Shown here: piece after piece, positions 18,159-27,121 of the stretch
Layout: each line of letters opens with the position of its first letter
Position numbering within the stretch: the first letter of the stretch is position 1
DNA from: Nitrospira tepida
GTDB lineage: Bacteria > Nitrospirota > Nitrospiria > Nitrospirales > Nitrospiraceae
DNA length: 64,000 bases
Reading direction: 5' to 3'
Assembly (NCBI RefSeq): GCF_947241125.1
Contig: NZ_OX365700.1
Location: 3,442,001 to 3,506,000, forward strand
Made by a program: the position numbers and the translations under genes
Notes under the pieces: model-generated
Databases searched by the model: none
Told to the model about the DNA's origin: nothing
Seen by the model: only the letters and a program-made list of their open reading frames with translations

Positions 18159-18889
18159 CGGGCCTGCTCCCTCGCCAAGCGGAGAAAGACCTCTTCGAGG
18201 TCCCGGTCTCCGAACCGGGCGGTGATTTCTGCCGCGGTGCCTTCCGCGACGATTCTCCCGCGTTGCAGAAAAATGATGCGGTCGGACATCTCCTCCATCT
18301 CGCGCATGTTGTGCGAGGTGTACAGCATGCTCAACCCGGTCGATCGGCGGACATCCTGAAGCAGCGCCCGGATCTTGTGGGCGATATCCGGATCGAGGCT
18401 GGCGGTCGGCTCGTCCAGAAACAGGACTTTCGGTTCGGTCAAGATGGCCTTGGCCAGCGTCAGGCGCGTCATCTGCCCGGACGACAATTTGCGGGTCAGC
18501 TTGTGCCGCATCTCCTCCATTTCCAACTGCTTCACCACCTCGTCGAGGCGCTGGTCCACCAGCCTCATGCCATACAACCTGGCGACCACGCGCAGATTCT
18601 CTTCCACGGTCAGGGAATAGGGCATGGAAATGTAGGTGGAGGAAAAGTTGACCTGCTGCATGATCGCTTCTCGGTGGGTCGCAAGGTCGAGCCCGAACAT
18701 GCGGATCGTGCCGCCGGTCGGAGTGATCAAGCCCAGCATCATCTGGATGGTGGTGGTTTTGCCGGCTCCGTTCGGCCCCAGCAAGCCGAGAATCTCGCCT
18801 GGCTGGATGTCAAAGGAAATATCGTTTACGGCGAGGAAGTCGCCGAACCGCTTCGTGAGATGGCGCACCTGAACGATCGGGGTCGTCAT
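18155..18889 (-). CDS. ABC transporter ATP-binding protein
   Basis: This 244-residue ATPase has Walker A GPNGAGKTT, the signature LSSGQMTRL, Walker B VLFLDEP and the H-loop region TSHNMREMEEM, as in CcmA/DrrA-type exporters. It energises the permease encoded immediately downstream (ATGA overlap). It starts 21 bases after the six-heme cytochrome gene, in the same long minus-strand run. Confidence 0.92.
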   Translation of the reverse strand: MTTPIVQVRHLTKRFGDFLAVNDISFDIQPGEILGLLGPNGAGKTTTIQMMLGLITPTGGTIRMFGLDLATHREAIMQQVNFSSTYISMPYSLTVEENLRVVARLYGMRLVDQRLDEVVKQLEMEEMRHKLTRKLSSGQMTRLTLAKAILTEPKVLFLDEPTASLDPDIAHKIRALLQDVRRSTGLSMLYTSHNMREMEEMSDRIIFLQRGRIVAEGTAAEITARFGDRDLEEVFLRLAREQAR

Positions 18890-18910
18890 ACACAGCCTGG
18901 CTCTGTTTTT

Positions 18911-19615
18911 CTAGAACAGCAGGTCTTGAACTTTTTCAGGCAGGTGGCAGGTTTCGCACTTGCGGCTCAACACCGCGCCGTCGTGCTCGGTCTTCCCGTC
19001 GTGGCAACGGAAACAGTCGGCCATCGCCTTCCGGTAGAGGACGCTGTCCTTGGGATGCCGAGGCTCATGCGGCTTGCTGTCGGCCTCCACATGTCCGCGT
19101 GGCACGACGATCGGGTACCCCTTGATGGGCTCGCCATGCACCACCCGCGAATGGCAGGTGACACAGCCCTCGCCTTTCCCGCGCTTCGCAAAGGCTTCCA
19201 TATGCTTCCGATGGCTCATCACCAACCCGACCTCCTTGACCGGAGGGGGCAGATCCCGAGGCGCCACCTCCGACACGCGCAGAATCTCGCGATGACAGCT
19301 CAGGCACAACTCGGAATGCACGGTCGCGTCCAGATCATGCGGGACCGTGGGCGTGCCGAACCAGGTGATCAACACATCCTTCGTCCCGGCATAGGCCTTG
19401 TCGCGCAACCAGCCCTCGGGCGTGCTCCGCACGTGGCAGTCCACGCAGGAAACCTCCTTGTGCGAGGACTTGGCCCAACTCTCATAGGATGGCGCGATAG
19501 TATGGCAGGACGCGCAAAATTCCGGCTGGTTCGTGAGGTGGAGCCCGCCGCCGCCGAGGGCCACGGCCCCGGCCACGATGGCCAGGACGGCCCAGGGAGA
19601 GTATTTATGTCTCAT
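18911..19615 (-). CDS. Six-heme membrane-anchored cytochrome c (NapC/NirT-like N-terminus)
   Basis: The 234-residue protein has an uncleaved N-terminal membrane helix (residues 8-25) and six CXXCH heme sites: residues 34-38, 57-61, 104-108, 151-155, 201-205 and 220-224. The N-terminal part (FCASCHTIAPSYESWAKSSHKEVSCVDCH) resembles NapC/NirT quinol-oxidising cytochromes, while the second half looks like a small periplasmic multiheme domain. It would carry electrons between the quinone pool and periplasmic partners. Its start overlaps the end of mobB by 11 bases, tying it to molybdenum-cofactor genes. Confidence 0.9.
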   Translation of the reverse strand: MRHKYSPWAVLAIVAGAVALGGGGLHLTNQPEFCASCHTIAPSYESWAKSSHKEVSCVDCHVRSTPEGWLRDKAYAGTKDVLITWFGTPTVPHDLDATVHSELCLSCHREILRVSEVAPRDLPPPVKEVGLVMSHRKHMEAFAKRGKGEGCVTCHSRVVHGEPIKGYPIVVPRGHVEADSKPHEPRHPKDSVLYRKAMADCFRCHDGKTEHDGAVLSRKCETCHLPEKVQDLLF

Positions 19616-20114
19616 TCCGCGGACGTCGAGGAAAGTGCGTGATAATCAGCCGAGCGACAGCCGGAATATCGTCGGGATCGAGCACGGGAACCGAGACATT
19701 CACCGGCTTGTTCGAGACGACGGCGAGCAGCCCTTCCGGCGAGACCGGCACTTCGCCCGGCTGGTCCCGAACCACCATGATCTTGGGGTACCCGTCGCTT
19801 TTCCACCCTTCGGCGATGATCAGGTCCGTATCCTCATCCAAGAACCGGTCCCGCACGTCTTCCGGCTTGATCTCGTCGGACACGTCGGCGAACATGGCCA
19901 GGCTCCCCTTGGAGAGCACCACCACCGCGCTGGCTCCCGCGCGTTTGTGCCGCCAACTGTCTTTGCCTTCCGTGTCGAGATCGAATCCGTGGCCGGCATG
20001 TTTGACCGTGGCCACCTTGTAGCCGGCCCGGACCAGTTCGGGAATGACCCGTTCAATCACGGTCGTCTTCCCGCTATTCGAGCGTCCGACGAAACAGACC
20101 ACCGGAATCGCCAT
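19605..20114 (-). CDS. mobB: Molybdopterin-guanine dinucleotide biosynthesis adapter MobB
   Basis: The 169-residue GTPase-like protein has Walker A GRSNSGKTT, the MobB motif KHAGHGFDLDTEGKDSWRHKRAGA and TDLIIAEGWK. MobB assists conversion of molybdopterin to its guanine dinucleotide form. No MobA is in the window. It lies 21 bases after moeA and overlaps the cytochrome gene start by 11 bases. Confidence 0.93.
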   Translation of the reverse strand: MAIPVVCFVGRSNSGKTTVIERVIPELVRAGYKVATVKHAGHGFDLDTEGKDSWRHKRAGASAVVVLSKGSLAMFADVSDEIKPEDVRDRFLDEDTDLIIAEGWKSDGYPKIMVVRDQPGEVPVSPEGLLAVVSNKPVNVSVPVLDPDDIPAVARLIITHFPRRPRNET

Positions 20115-20135
20115 GGTGCGCGCTCCTTTTTCCCT

Positions 20136-21416
20136 TCAGCAACAGGACTGCCGGTGGCCTGTTGACGGCTGAGACCCAACGTCATGGGTCCAGAAGGACC
20201 CGCCGAGCACCTGCACGTTCACCCAATCGCCCGGATTCACCCGCTCCACCTCGGTTGGCACATCGATCAAGCAATTGGCCCTCACCATCGAGGTCAGAAT
20301 CCCGGAGCCTTGATCGCCGGTCGTCCGGACGTGAAACACGCCCTGCTCCCTGGTGAGAATGCCTCGCAGGAAATGACGGCGATCGTTTCGCTTGGAAAAT
20401 TTTTCCTGGAACTGCGCCTGAACGACCGGACGCCCGTAGCTGCGATGGCCGCCCATTTTCAACATGGCGGGACGCACCAGTTGCTCGAACGTGACCATGG
20501 ACGACACCGGATTGCCCGGCAGCCCGAAGGCCAGCTTCCCCTGAATCTTCCCAAAGGCCAACGGCTGGCCGGGCCTAATGGCCAGCTTCCAGAAATTCAT
20601 CTCGGCGCCGAGGTCGCGGAACACCGCCTTTGTGAAATCATAATCCCCCATCGACACCCCGCCCGAAAGCACGAGAATGTCCGCGTTGAGCCCATGGGAG
20701 ATCTTTTCGGTCAGCGCCGCCGGATTATCCTTGGCAATTCCCAACAGGATGGGGATGCCGCCGGCTTCCTGCACGGCTGCGGCGATGCCGTAGCTGTTCG
20801 AATTGATGATCTTGTCCTCGCTGAACCGCTCGTCGAGATCCGCCAGTTCGTCTCCGGTGGACAGAATCGCGACCCGCGGCCGCTGGTAGACGACGACAAA
20901 CGATCGCGCCAGGATGGCGAGCATGCCGGCTTCGCCGGGACGGATGGGCGTGCCCTTGGCAATAATCCGTTCGCCCTTCTTCACGTCTTCGCCCTGCGGG
21001 CGGATGTTTGCCCCGCGGGGTTCCGGCTTGAACACGCGCACCATGTCGGGCGTGTGCTCGGTGTCCTCCACCTTGATGACCGTATCGGCCCCGCTCGGCA
21101 CCGGCGCCCCCGTCATGATCCGGATGGCTTGCCCCGGCCCCACGCTCTTGGCGGGCATCTTCCCGGCCGGCACGTCTTCGACAATCGTCAATTCCACCGG
21201 TTTGGTGATCGCGTGCTCCTGCTTGATGTCCTCCCACCGGACGGCAAACCCGTCCATCGCGGAATTGTCCCAGGGCGGATTGTCCCGTTGCGCGACGATG
21301 TCTTCGCCGAGCACGCGGCCCAACGTGTCCAGAATCGGGATCTTCTCCAACCCGAGGGGCTTGGCCGCCTCAAGCACGATCCGTTGAGCTTCTTCTAACG
21401 GTGTCAGACCTTGCAT
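20136..21416 (-). CDS. moeA: Molybdopterin molybdenumtransferase MoeA
   Basis: The 426-residue enzyme inserts molybdate into adenylated molybdopterin. Visible family motifs are DNSAMDGFAV, RIMTGAPVPSGADTVI, PRVAILSTGDEL, LSGGVSMGDYDF and FGLPGNPVSS. The C-terminal MoeA_C domain (about 345-415) is complete, and a short Cys-Cys tail (QSCC) follows. It works after MogA/MoaB (22525-23013) in the same cluster. The next gene, mobB, starts 21 bases downstream. Confidence 0.95.
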   Translation of the reverse strand: MQGLTPLEEAQRIVLEAAKPLGLEKIPILDTLGRVLGEDIVAQRDNPPWDNSAMDGFAVRWEDIKQEHAITKPVELTIVEDVPAGKMPAKSVGPGQAIRIMTGAPVPSGADTVIKVEDTEHTPDMVRVFKPEPRGANIRPQGEDVKKGERIIAKGTPIRPGEAGMLAILARSFVVVYQRPRVAILSTGDELADLDERFSEDKIINSNSYGIAAAVQEAGGIPILLGIAKDNPAALTEKISHGLNADILVLSGGVSMGDYDFTKAVFRDLGAEMNFWKLAIRPGQPLAFGKIQGKLAFGLPGNPVSSMVTFEQLVRPAMLKMGGHRSYGRPVVQAQFQEKFSKRNDRRHFLRGILTREQGVFHVRTTGDQGSGILTSMVRANCLIDVPTEVERVNPGDWVNVQVLGGSFWTHDVGSQPSTGHRQSCC

Positions 21417-21428
21417 ACGCCCTACATT

Positions 21429-21518
21429 GAGGACTGAGTGCTGAGAACCGAGATCCGAGCCGATACCCGAAAGTCTGTTCCTCTTCGTTCGGTCCTCAGT
21501 TCCCCTCTCTCAGTCCTC
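21429..21518. repeat. Intergenic inverted repeat between mrp and moeA
   Basis: GAGGACTGAG (21429-21438) and CTCAGTCCTC (21509-21518) are perfect 10-bp inverted repeats 70 bases apart, with further CTGAG/CTCAG copies between them. It fills the gap between the mrp stop and the moeA start and could form a long hairpin in the polycistronic mRNA. Confidence 0.7.
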
Positions 21519-21522
21519 GGTC

Positions 21523-22479
21523 TTACTTAAGGTGATGCCGCGGGGCGATATTCACCAGCGACCCCGCCTTCTTGCAGAACGCCTCCACTTTGTTCGCAAT
21601 GCCATGGAAAGCGTCGGCGGTGGCGGTGTCGGAATAGAACATGGCGAAGGGTTCCCCCGCGTCCGATTGCGTGACGACGTCGGGGTCCAGGGGGATGCGC
21701 CCAAGGAAGGGCACGCCCATATCCAGCGCCGAGGCTTCTCCGCCTCCTTTGCGAAAGACCTCGATGTGATGATGGCAATGCGGGCACTCGAGCCCGCTCA
21801 TGTTTTCCACGATGCCGATGATGGGCACCTCGCTGTCCCGGCAGAACGACACGGACTTGCGGGAATCCAGCAGGGCCACTTCCTGCGGGGTCGTCACAAT
21901 CACGGCCCCGCTCACGCCGCCGAGCAGGTCGATCGTCGTGACCGACTCGTTTCCGGTTCCCGGCGGCAGATCGATCAGCAGGAAGTTGAGGTCCTGCCAC
22001 TCGACGCCCCCGAGCAATTGGTTGATGAACTCATACTTATAGGCATCGCGCCAAATGATGGGATCGTCGCTATTCTGGAGGAGGAACGACATCGAGGCGA
22101 TTTTCAGGTTGTACGCCTGAAACGGAATGATCCCGCCGGACGTGCTGATCTTGAGCTTTTGCCCTTCTGCGCCGACCATCTTGGGAATGTTGGGCCCGTG
22201 AATGTCCAGATCGCAGATCCCGACATGCCAGCCTTTCAAGGCCAGGCTGACGGCCAGGTTGGTGGTGACGGTGCTCTTCCCGACCCCGCCCTTGTTGCTC
22301 ATCACGAGGACCTTGTATTCGATGCGCTCCATTCGCTTGGCCACGAGCCAGCGGCTGTGGCCTTCCTTGTCCTTTTGGCATCGTTCGGTTTCGTCGCAGA
22401 TCGCGCAGGCCCAGAGATAGGTGCAGACATCTCCGTTACCCGATCCCGGAGCGTTGATGATATTCAATTCCTTCGGCAT
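21523..22479 (-). CDS. mrp: Mrp/NBP35-type P-loop ATPase (Fe-S cluster carrier)
   Basis: The 318-residue protein has the deviant Walker A SNKGGVGKSTVTTNLA and the C-terminal CXXC (LECPHCHHH) with which Mrp/Nbp35 proteins bridge an Fe-S cluster at the dimer interface. The N-terminus adds a four-Cys segment (Cys19, 25, 28, 34 in CTYLWACAICDETERC) like the ferredoxin-like N-terminal cluster of Nbp35. Its place among molybdenum-cofactor and Tat genes suggests that it supplies clusters to Fe-S molybdoenzymes, which is inference. Confidence 0.9.
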   Translation of the reverse strand: MPKELNIINAPGSGNGDVCTYLWACAICDETERCQKDKEGHSRWLVAKRMERIEYKVLVMSNKGGVGKSTVTTNLAVSLALKGWHVGICDLDIHGPNIPKMVGAEGQKLKISTSGGIIPFQAYNLKIASMSFLLQNSDDPIIWRDAYKYEFINQLLGGVEWQDLNFLLIDLPPGTGNESVTTIDLLGGVSGAVIVTTPQEVALLDSRKSVSFCRDSEVPIIGIVENMSGLECPHCHHHIEVFRKGGGEASALDMGVPFLGRIPLDPDVVTQSDAGEPFAMFYSDTATADAFHGIANKVEAFCKKAGSLVNIAPRHHLK

Positions 22480-22524
22480 GGTGTGTCCTTTATACGTGAC
22501 CGCCCCGATGGGCCTCGGATCGGC

Positions 22525-23013
22525 TCAGCGTTGGTGACTCGCCGTCTGCTTGCGGATCTTCTCCACCGTATGTTCGAGAATCGGCAGAATCACGCCCAGG
22601 TTGTCTTTCGCCCCCCGTGGACTGCCCGGCAGATTGACGATCAATGTGCCGCCCCGGATGCCCGCGGTGCCCCGCGATAGCATGGCCGTCTTCACTTTTT
22701 TGACGCTCTCCTGCCGCATCGCCTCGCCGATTCCGGGTATTTCCTTGCCGACGACGTCCCTGGTGGCTTCCGGCGCCCAATCTGTGGGACGGACGCCCGT
22801 TCCTCCGATCGTGAGAATCACGTCGGCTTGCCCGGCGTCCGCGATGGCGGCCAGCCGCTCCGCCACTGCTCGCCGGTCGTCCGGTACCACTTCATAGAGT
22901 GCCACTTTGCCTGGAATCTCCGCCACCATCTGTTCCAGCGCGGCGCGGCCCGTATCCGTTTCGCTCCCGGTGGCGATCTTGCTGCTGACCACGATCACGG
23001 CAACCTGAAGCAT
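22525..23013 (-). CDS. mogA: Molybdopterin adenylyltransferase MogA/MoaB family
   Basis: The 162-residue protein has the MoCF-binding motifs LTIGGTGVRPTDWAPEAT and IVNLPGSPRGAKDNL. This family adenylates molybdopterin before metal insertion by MoeA, encoded two genes downstream. Whether it is closer to MogA or MoaB cannot be decided by eye. The start lies 12 bases after the tatC stop. Confidence 0.9.
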   Translation of the reverse strand: MLQVAVIVVSSKIATGSETDTGRAALEQMVAEIPGKVALYEVVPDDRRAVAERLAAIADAGQADVILTIGGTGVRPTDWAPEATRDVVGKEIPGIGEAMRQESVKKVKTAMLSRGTAGIRGGTLIVNLPGSPRGAKDNLGVILPILEHTVEKIRKQTASHQR

Positions 23014-23025
23014 GGGCCTGCAGGA

Positions 23026-24000
23026 TCACGAACGGCCGACGCCGCTGGGAACGGCCACATACTCGTCTTCCGACTTTCCACCCGGTCGCGCCAGCTTCGA
23101 TCCGGCTTGTCCTTGGGCTGGGGCCGGCACTCCTCCGGCCGGCTCCTTCTCCTGTTCCGCCTCCATCCGTTTCTTCTTGTTGAAGAACCCGGCGCTGATG
23201 ATTCCGACCTCGTAGAAAACGTACATCGGGACCGCCATCAGACATTGGTTGAAGGGATCCGGCGTGGGAGTCAGGATCGCGGCAAAAATGAAGGCGGCCA
23301 GAAACGCCCATTTGCGGTAGCGTTTCAGAAAGGGCGCATCGACCCACCCCAGCTTTGCCATGAGCGTGATGGCGAGCGGCACCTCGAAAATCATGCCGAA
23401 CACCAGCAGGAACCAGAGGGCAAACCCCACGTACTGGGCAATCGACAGTTGCGGAATGAACCCGGCGTTCACGCCGTAGGAGATCAGGAAGTTCAATGCA
23501 AACGGCAGCACGAAGAAAAAGGAAAACAGGACTCCCGCATAGAACGCGAGCGAACTGAAGAGCACGAAGGGGCCCACGAACCGCCGCTCCTGCACGTGCA
23601 GGCCTGGCACGGTGAACTGCCACAACTCGAAGAGGATGTACGGCGCCGCCAGGACGACCGCGAAAAGCCCGGCCACCTTGACGTTCTGCCAAAGCGCCTC
23701 CGCCGGGGCAAGAAAGATGAACGGGACAGCCGGCAGATCAGTAGGGACCCACTCCAGCGTCCGAGGCACGAACATGTTCTGAAGGGGCACCCGGATCCAC
23801 TTCACCAGCGTGTCCGCATAAAAGAAGGTGACCACGAACACGACGCCGGTCACCAGCACGGCCCGGGTCAGCCGCGCCTGGAGCTCCACCAGGTGCTCCA
23901 TGACCGGCATCTTCTTGTCTTCCAGCGGACGGAAGACCTTATCCTGAAGCCACTCCCACGCTTTGGAGGGCTTTTTTTCTCGTCCGTTGTCTTGCGCCAT
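23026..24000 (-). CDS. tatC: Sec-independent (twin-arginine) translocase subunit TatC
   Basis: The 324-residue membrane protein has six predicted spans and TatC motifs: MEHLVELQARL at the N-terminus, FELWQFTVPGL...ERR in the first periplasmic region and ILTPTPDPFNQCLMAVPMY near the end. TatC is the receptor for twin-arginine signal peptides. Two oddities are a Gln where the ELR motif normally has Arg, and a hydrophilic C-terminal tail of about 50 residues. No tatA/tatB is in the window. Its neighbours make folded cofactor-containing enzymes, which need this route. Confidence 0.95.
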   Translation of the reverse strand: MAQDNGREKKPSKAWEWLQDKVFRPLEDKKMPVMEHLVELQARLTRAVLVTGVVFVVTFFYADTLVKWIRVPLQNMFVPRTLEWVPTDLPAVPFIFLAPAEALWQNVKVAGLFAVVLAAPYILFELWQFTVPGLHVQERRFVGPFVLFSSLAFYAGVLFSFFFVLPFALNFLISYGVNAGFIPQLSIAQYVGFALWFLLVFGMIFEVPLAITLMAKLGWVDAPFLKRYRKWAFLAAFIFAAILTPTPDPFNQCLMAVPMYVFYEVGIISAGFFNKKKRMEAEQEKEPAGGVPAPAQGQAGSKLARPGGKSEDEYVAVPSGVGRS

Positions 24001-24040
24001 AGCGGCTACATGCCACTTCCCCGAGAGACCAAGGCCTTGC

Positions 24041-25561
24041 TCACTTGGGATTCACCGCGACGAAAAGCGTGTTCCCCTGCCGGCTCAACAACAGGACGAC
24101 CGGCTCATCCTTCTTGACCTTGGCCGACGCCTTGCTATAGTCCTCCACGGTTTTGATGGGCTCCCGGTTCACCTCCTGGATCACGTCGCCTCGCTGCAAG
24201 CCCGCCGCTTCCGCCGCGGTCCCCGACTCGACCGAGCTGATCAACACCCCGGCGGTCTTCGCCGGGAGGTTGAACTGGCTGAGCATGGCGGCATCAAGCG
24301 GCTGCACGCGCAGCGCCGCCAGCACGTTATCGGGCAGCTTGGCGGGCTCGGGGGCCGCCGGAGGGCCAGGCTCCCGCCGCGCCAGCATCTCATCGGAGGG
24401 CCGCTCGGCCACCTTCACGTTGAGCACCTGTTCCTTCCCGTCCCGCAAAATCTTGATCTCGGCATCCTTCCCCACGATCGTGCGGGCGACCAGGTTTCGG
24501 AGCTGGCTGACGCTCTGCACTTCTTTCCCGTTGAACGAGACCACGACATCCCCGCGCTTGATCCCGGCCGCAAAGGACGGGCCGTTCTCGTTGACGTCGC
24601 TGATCAACACCCCTTTCCGGTTTTCCGGAATCTTGAACGACTTGGCCAACGCCGGGGTGATTTCCTGAATCGCGACCCCCATCCAGCCCCGCACGACCTT
24701 GCCGGTGCGGGTCAAACTGTCCACGATATCGACGGCGATCGTGCTGGGAATGGCGAACCCGATTCCCTCGGAGCCACCGGTGCGGGAGAAGATCGCCGTG
24801 TTAATGCCGATCAACTCGCCGTCCATGTTCACCAGGGCGCCCCCGGAGTTGCCGGGGTTGATCGCGGCGTCGGTTTGGATGAAATCCTCATAGTCGGCGA
24901 TGCCCACGTTCCCGCGGCCCAGCGCGCTGATGATGCCTAGCGTGACCGTGCTGCTCAGCCCGAAGGGGCTCCCGACCGCGAGCACGACGTCTCCGACCTG
25001 CAGCTTGTCATAGTCCGCCCATTTCAGCGGACTCGGCAAATTCGGCGCGTCGATCTTGATGACGGCCAGATCGGACTTGGGGTCCGTCCCCACGACCTTC
25101 CCGGGGAATTCACGCTTATCGCTCAGCGTGACCGTAATCTGGGAGGCATTTTCCACCACATGGTTGTTCGTGACGATATGGCCGGCCGCATCGATGATGA
25201 CGCCGGATCCCGCGCTCTGCTCCGGCCTGCCGTGGGGCCCTGGGATCGGAGGACCAGGCGGTTCCATGCCCGGCGGCTCTTCACCGGGCGGCCCTCCGGG
25301 AGGCCCGCCGAACGGACCAGGTGGAATCTGCCGGCGCCCCTCCCGCCGCCCTTCCCCACCCGTCACCGCAATGTTGACGACTGCGGGCGTCACCCTTTTG
25401 ACGATTTCGGAGAACCCTTGGGAGAACGCGGCGGGCACGGCAGCTTGTCCGGCAGGAACCCCGATGGCTCCGAGCCCCGTCGTCAGCGCAAGACCCGCCA
25501 TGGCCACCCCGCCAATCCACCATCCGACTGTTCCCCTCGATTCCGTCCGTCCAATCTTCAT
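24041..25561 (-). CDS. htrA: Periplasmic HtrA/DegP-type serine protease
   Basis: With the start at 25561 (after GGGAGGACC) the protein has 506 residues: a signal peptide or anchor ([18 protein letters not shown]), a Pro/Gly-rich segment (about 70-115), a trypsin-like domain with the triad His in TNNHVVENA, Asp in KSDLAVIKI and Ser in NPGNSGGAL, then two PDZ domains (about 320-400 and 420-500). HtrA proteases degrade or refold damaged envelope proteins. The gene starts the run containing tatC and cofactor genes. Upstream codons to 25723 are not family-like. Confidence 0.93.
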   Translation of the reverse strand: MKIGRTESRGTVGWWIGGVAMAGLALTTGLGAIGVPAGQAAVPAAFSQGFSEIVKRVTPAVVNIAVTGGEGRREGRRQIPPGPFGGPPGGPPGEEPPGMEPPGPPIPGPHGRPEQSAGSGVIIDAAGHIVTNNHVVENASQITVTLSDKREFPGKVVGTDPKSDLAVIKIDAPNLPSPLKWADYDKLQVGDVVLAVGSPFGLSSTVTLGIISALGRGNVGIADYEDFIQTDAAINPGNSGGALVNMDGELIGINTAIFSRTGGSEGIGFAIPSTIAVDIVDSLTRTGKVVRGWMGVAIQEITPALAKSFKIPENRKGVLISDVNENGPSFAAGIKRGDVVVSFNGKEVQSVSQLRNLVARTIVGKDAEIKILRDGKEQVLNVKVAERPSDEMLARREPGPPAAPEPAKLPDNVLAALRVQPLDAAMLSQFNLPAKTAGVLISSVESGTAAEAAGLQRGDVIQEVNREPIKTVEDYSKASAKVKKDEPVVLLLSRQGNTLFVAVNPK

Positions 25562-26036
25562 TGGTCCTCCCATGACATGTAAACCGCTCGCCTCACAGCG
25601 AGACGTCTGACCAGACTCAGGGCTCGCCCACCCATGGACGAGCAGATCCATCGAGTGTGGTGTGAAATCAACGCATTCTACAACAAGAGAAAAGTCCTCT
25701 TCAAAGAGGAAAAGTCCCCTCAAGGACTCGGCTCATGGTCGAGGCAAGCCCAGCCTGTGCGAAGGCGCGCCGGTCGTGGCCCCGCGCCGGAATTGCGATC
25801 CGGCTGCTCTTTCTCAAGAGGGTGAGAGAGGAGGCGATCAAGGCAGCGGGGTGCGCGGCATCGGATCTTTTTTCCAAACGCCGCGATATCGGGCACTTGC
25901 CCGAGTCTGGCTCTAACCAAGCGTGAGAATCGGCTCGGAGGGGAGGAGGCCGTCGGTTCCGCTCAGCATGAGCCGGACGCTCCGTTTGGAGCGGCCGGAG
26001 GGTTCTGACCAGAAGCCATGAAGATCCGCGCGACGG
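25562..26036. other. 475-bp intergenic region upstream of htrA
   Basis: No gene is supported here. It must contain the htrA promoter and the 3' end of the regulator mRNA at 26037. A small inverted repeat (CCTCT/AGAGG, around 25697-25710) and a run of T after GGATC near 25868 are the only structures noticed. No clear terminator or promoter boxes were found. Confidence 0.5.
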
Positions 26037-26834
26037 TCAGACCTTGACCAGTGTGCCATGCGGTCCCATGGGCATTCGGGCCAAACGTTCGGGAGGCAGG
26101 ACCGCCGGGGACGACAGCGTCCGTGAGCCGGGCAGGGACGATTGCTGCATAAGCAGCGTGCGGGAATAGAGGGCCGCGGCCTGGCTGCGCCGGCAAATGT
26201 TCAACTTCTTGTACATGCTCACGAGGTAGTTCTTGACCGTCTTGTCGCTGAGCTTCATCTCCCGCGCGATCTCTTTATTGGTGAGTCCCTGGGCCACCAA
26301 CGGCAGCAGCCGCCGCTCCTGGGCCGACAAGGGGGTGCGCCGCCGCCCGGAATCCCTGGTGTCGCGAATCATCCCGAACAGGGTGCCGGTCAGCCGCGGA
26401 TCGATGATGCTGTCGCCGGACGCGACGATCCGCACCGCGCGGACCAATTCTTCGGACGAGATATGCTTCAACAGGCAGCCGTGAACGCCGGCCCGCACGA
26501 TGGCTGCCAAGGTCGACTCCTCGAACCCATGGGCAAAGAACAGGACCCTCGTTCCCGGATGGCGGGCCAACGTGTCATTCACCTCGTCAAGCAAGCCCGC
26601 GTTGGACAACGAGATGTCCATGATGATGACATCCGGATGGAGCCGCGCGAGCTTCGGAACGGCCTCTTCCCAACTGACCGCCTCATCCGCCACGACGATG
26701 TCCGGATGCCGGTCCAAGACGCTGCGCATGCCGATCCGTTCAAGTTCCAACGGATCCACGACCAAGACTTTGATCCGTTTCAGTCCGCCGCTGCTACTGT
26801 CATCAGTCGGGACATTATGAAGACGTGTTCGCAT
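26037..26834 (-). CDS. LuxR-type regulator with atypical receiver domain
   Basis: From the ATG at 26834 (AAGGGAGTTAT upstream) the protein has 265 residues: a receiver-like domain (about 20-140), a LuxR helix-turn-helix (LSAQERRLLPLVAQGLTNKEIAREMKLSDKTVKNYLVSMYKKL, about 165-220) and a 40-residue tail. The presumed phosphoacceptor Asp is kept (VIIMDISL), as is the Lys (LLKHIS), but the acidic pair is VVDP and the switch position is Ala (LFFAHG). It may respond without normal phosphorylation. No partner kinase is adjacent. Confidence 0.85.
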   Translation of the reverse strand: MRTRLHNVPTDDSSSGGLKRIKVLVVDPLELERIGMRSVLDRHPDIVVADEAVSWEEAVPKLARLHPDVIIMDISLSNAGLLDEVNDTLARHPGTRVLFFAHGFEESTLAAIVRAGVHGCLLKHISSEELVRAVRIVASGDSIIDPRLTGTLFGMIRDTRDSGRRRTPLSAQERRLLPLVAQGLTNKEIAREMKLSDKTVKNYLVSMYKKLNICRRSQAAALYSRTLLMQQSSLPGSRTLSSPAVLPPERLARMPMGPHGTLVKV

Positions 26835-27121
26835 ATAACTCCCTTCTCCACTCCTTAAACCCAACCTGTAAAGCACGTGCCGTGCCACAAGACCATTCGA
26901 CTTCTCCGGAATTCTCTTTTGAGGATGACTTCACAAGCCGTTGATATACAAAGCACGATGAATGGGTCTCGACATCTGGGACATCCTGCTCTGATCGAAT
27001 CGCATGGTGCATCTGGATCAAACACCCTTCCACTATGGTCCGGTGACCATGGTACCAGACCCCCATTCATTAGGCCCCACGCGCCTATCCCGCCCATGTC
27101 GGTACGACGGACCGAACCTTG
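26835..27121. other. Intergenic region upstream of the LuxR-type regulator
   Basis: This 287-bp stretch separates the regulator (start 26834) from the end of the NtrC-type gene (27122). A near-palindrome GGTCCGGTGACC is seen at about 27039-27050. No gene or clear terminator was found. Confidence 0.4.
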
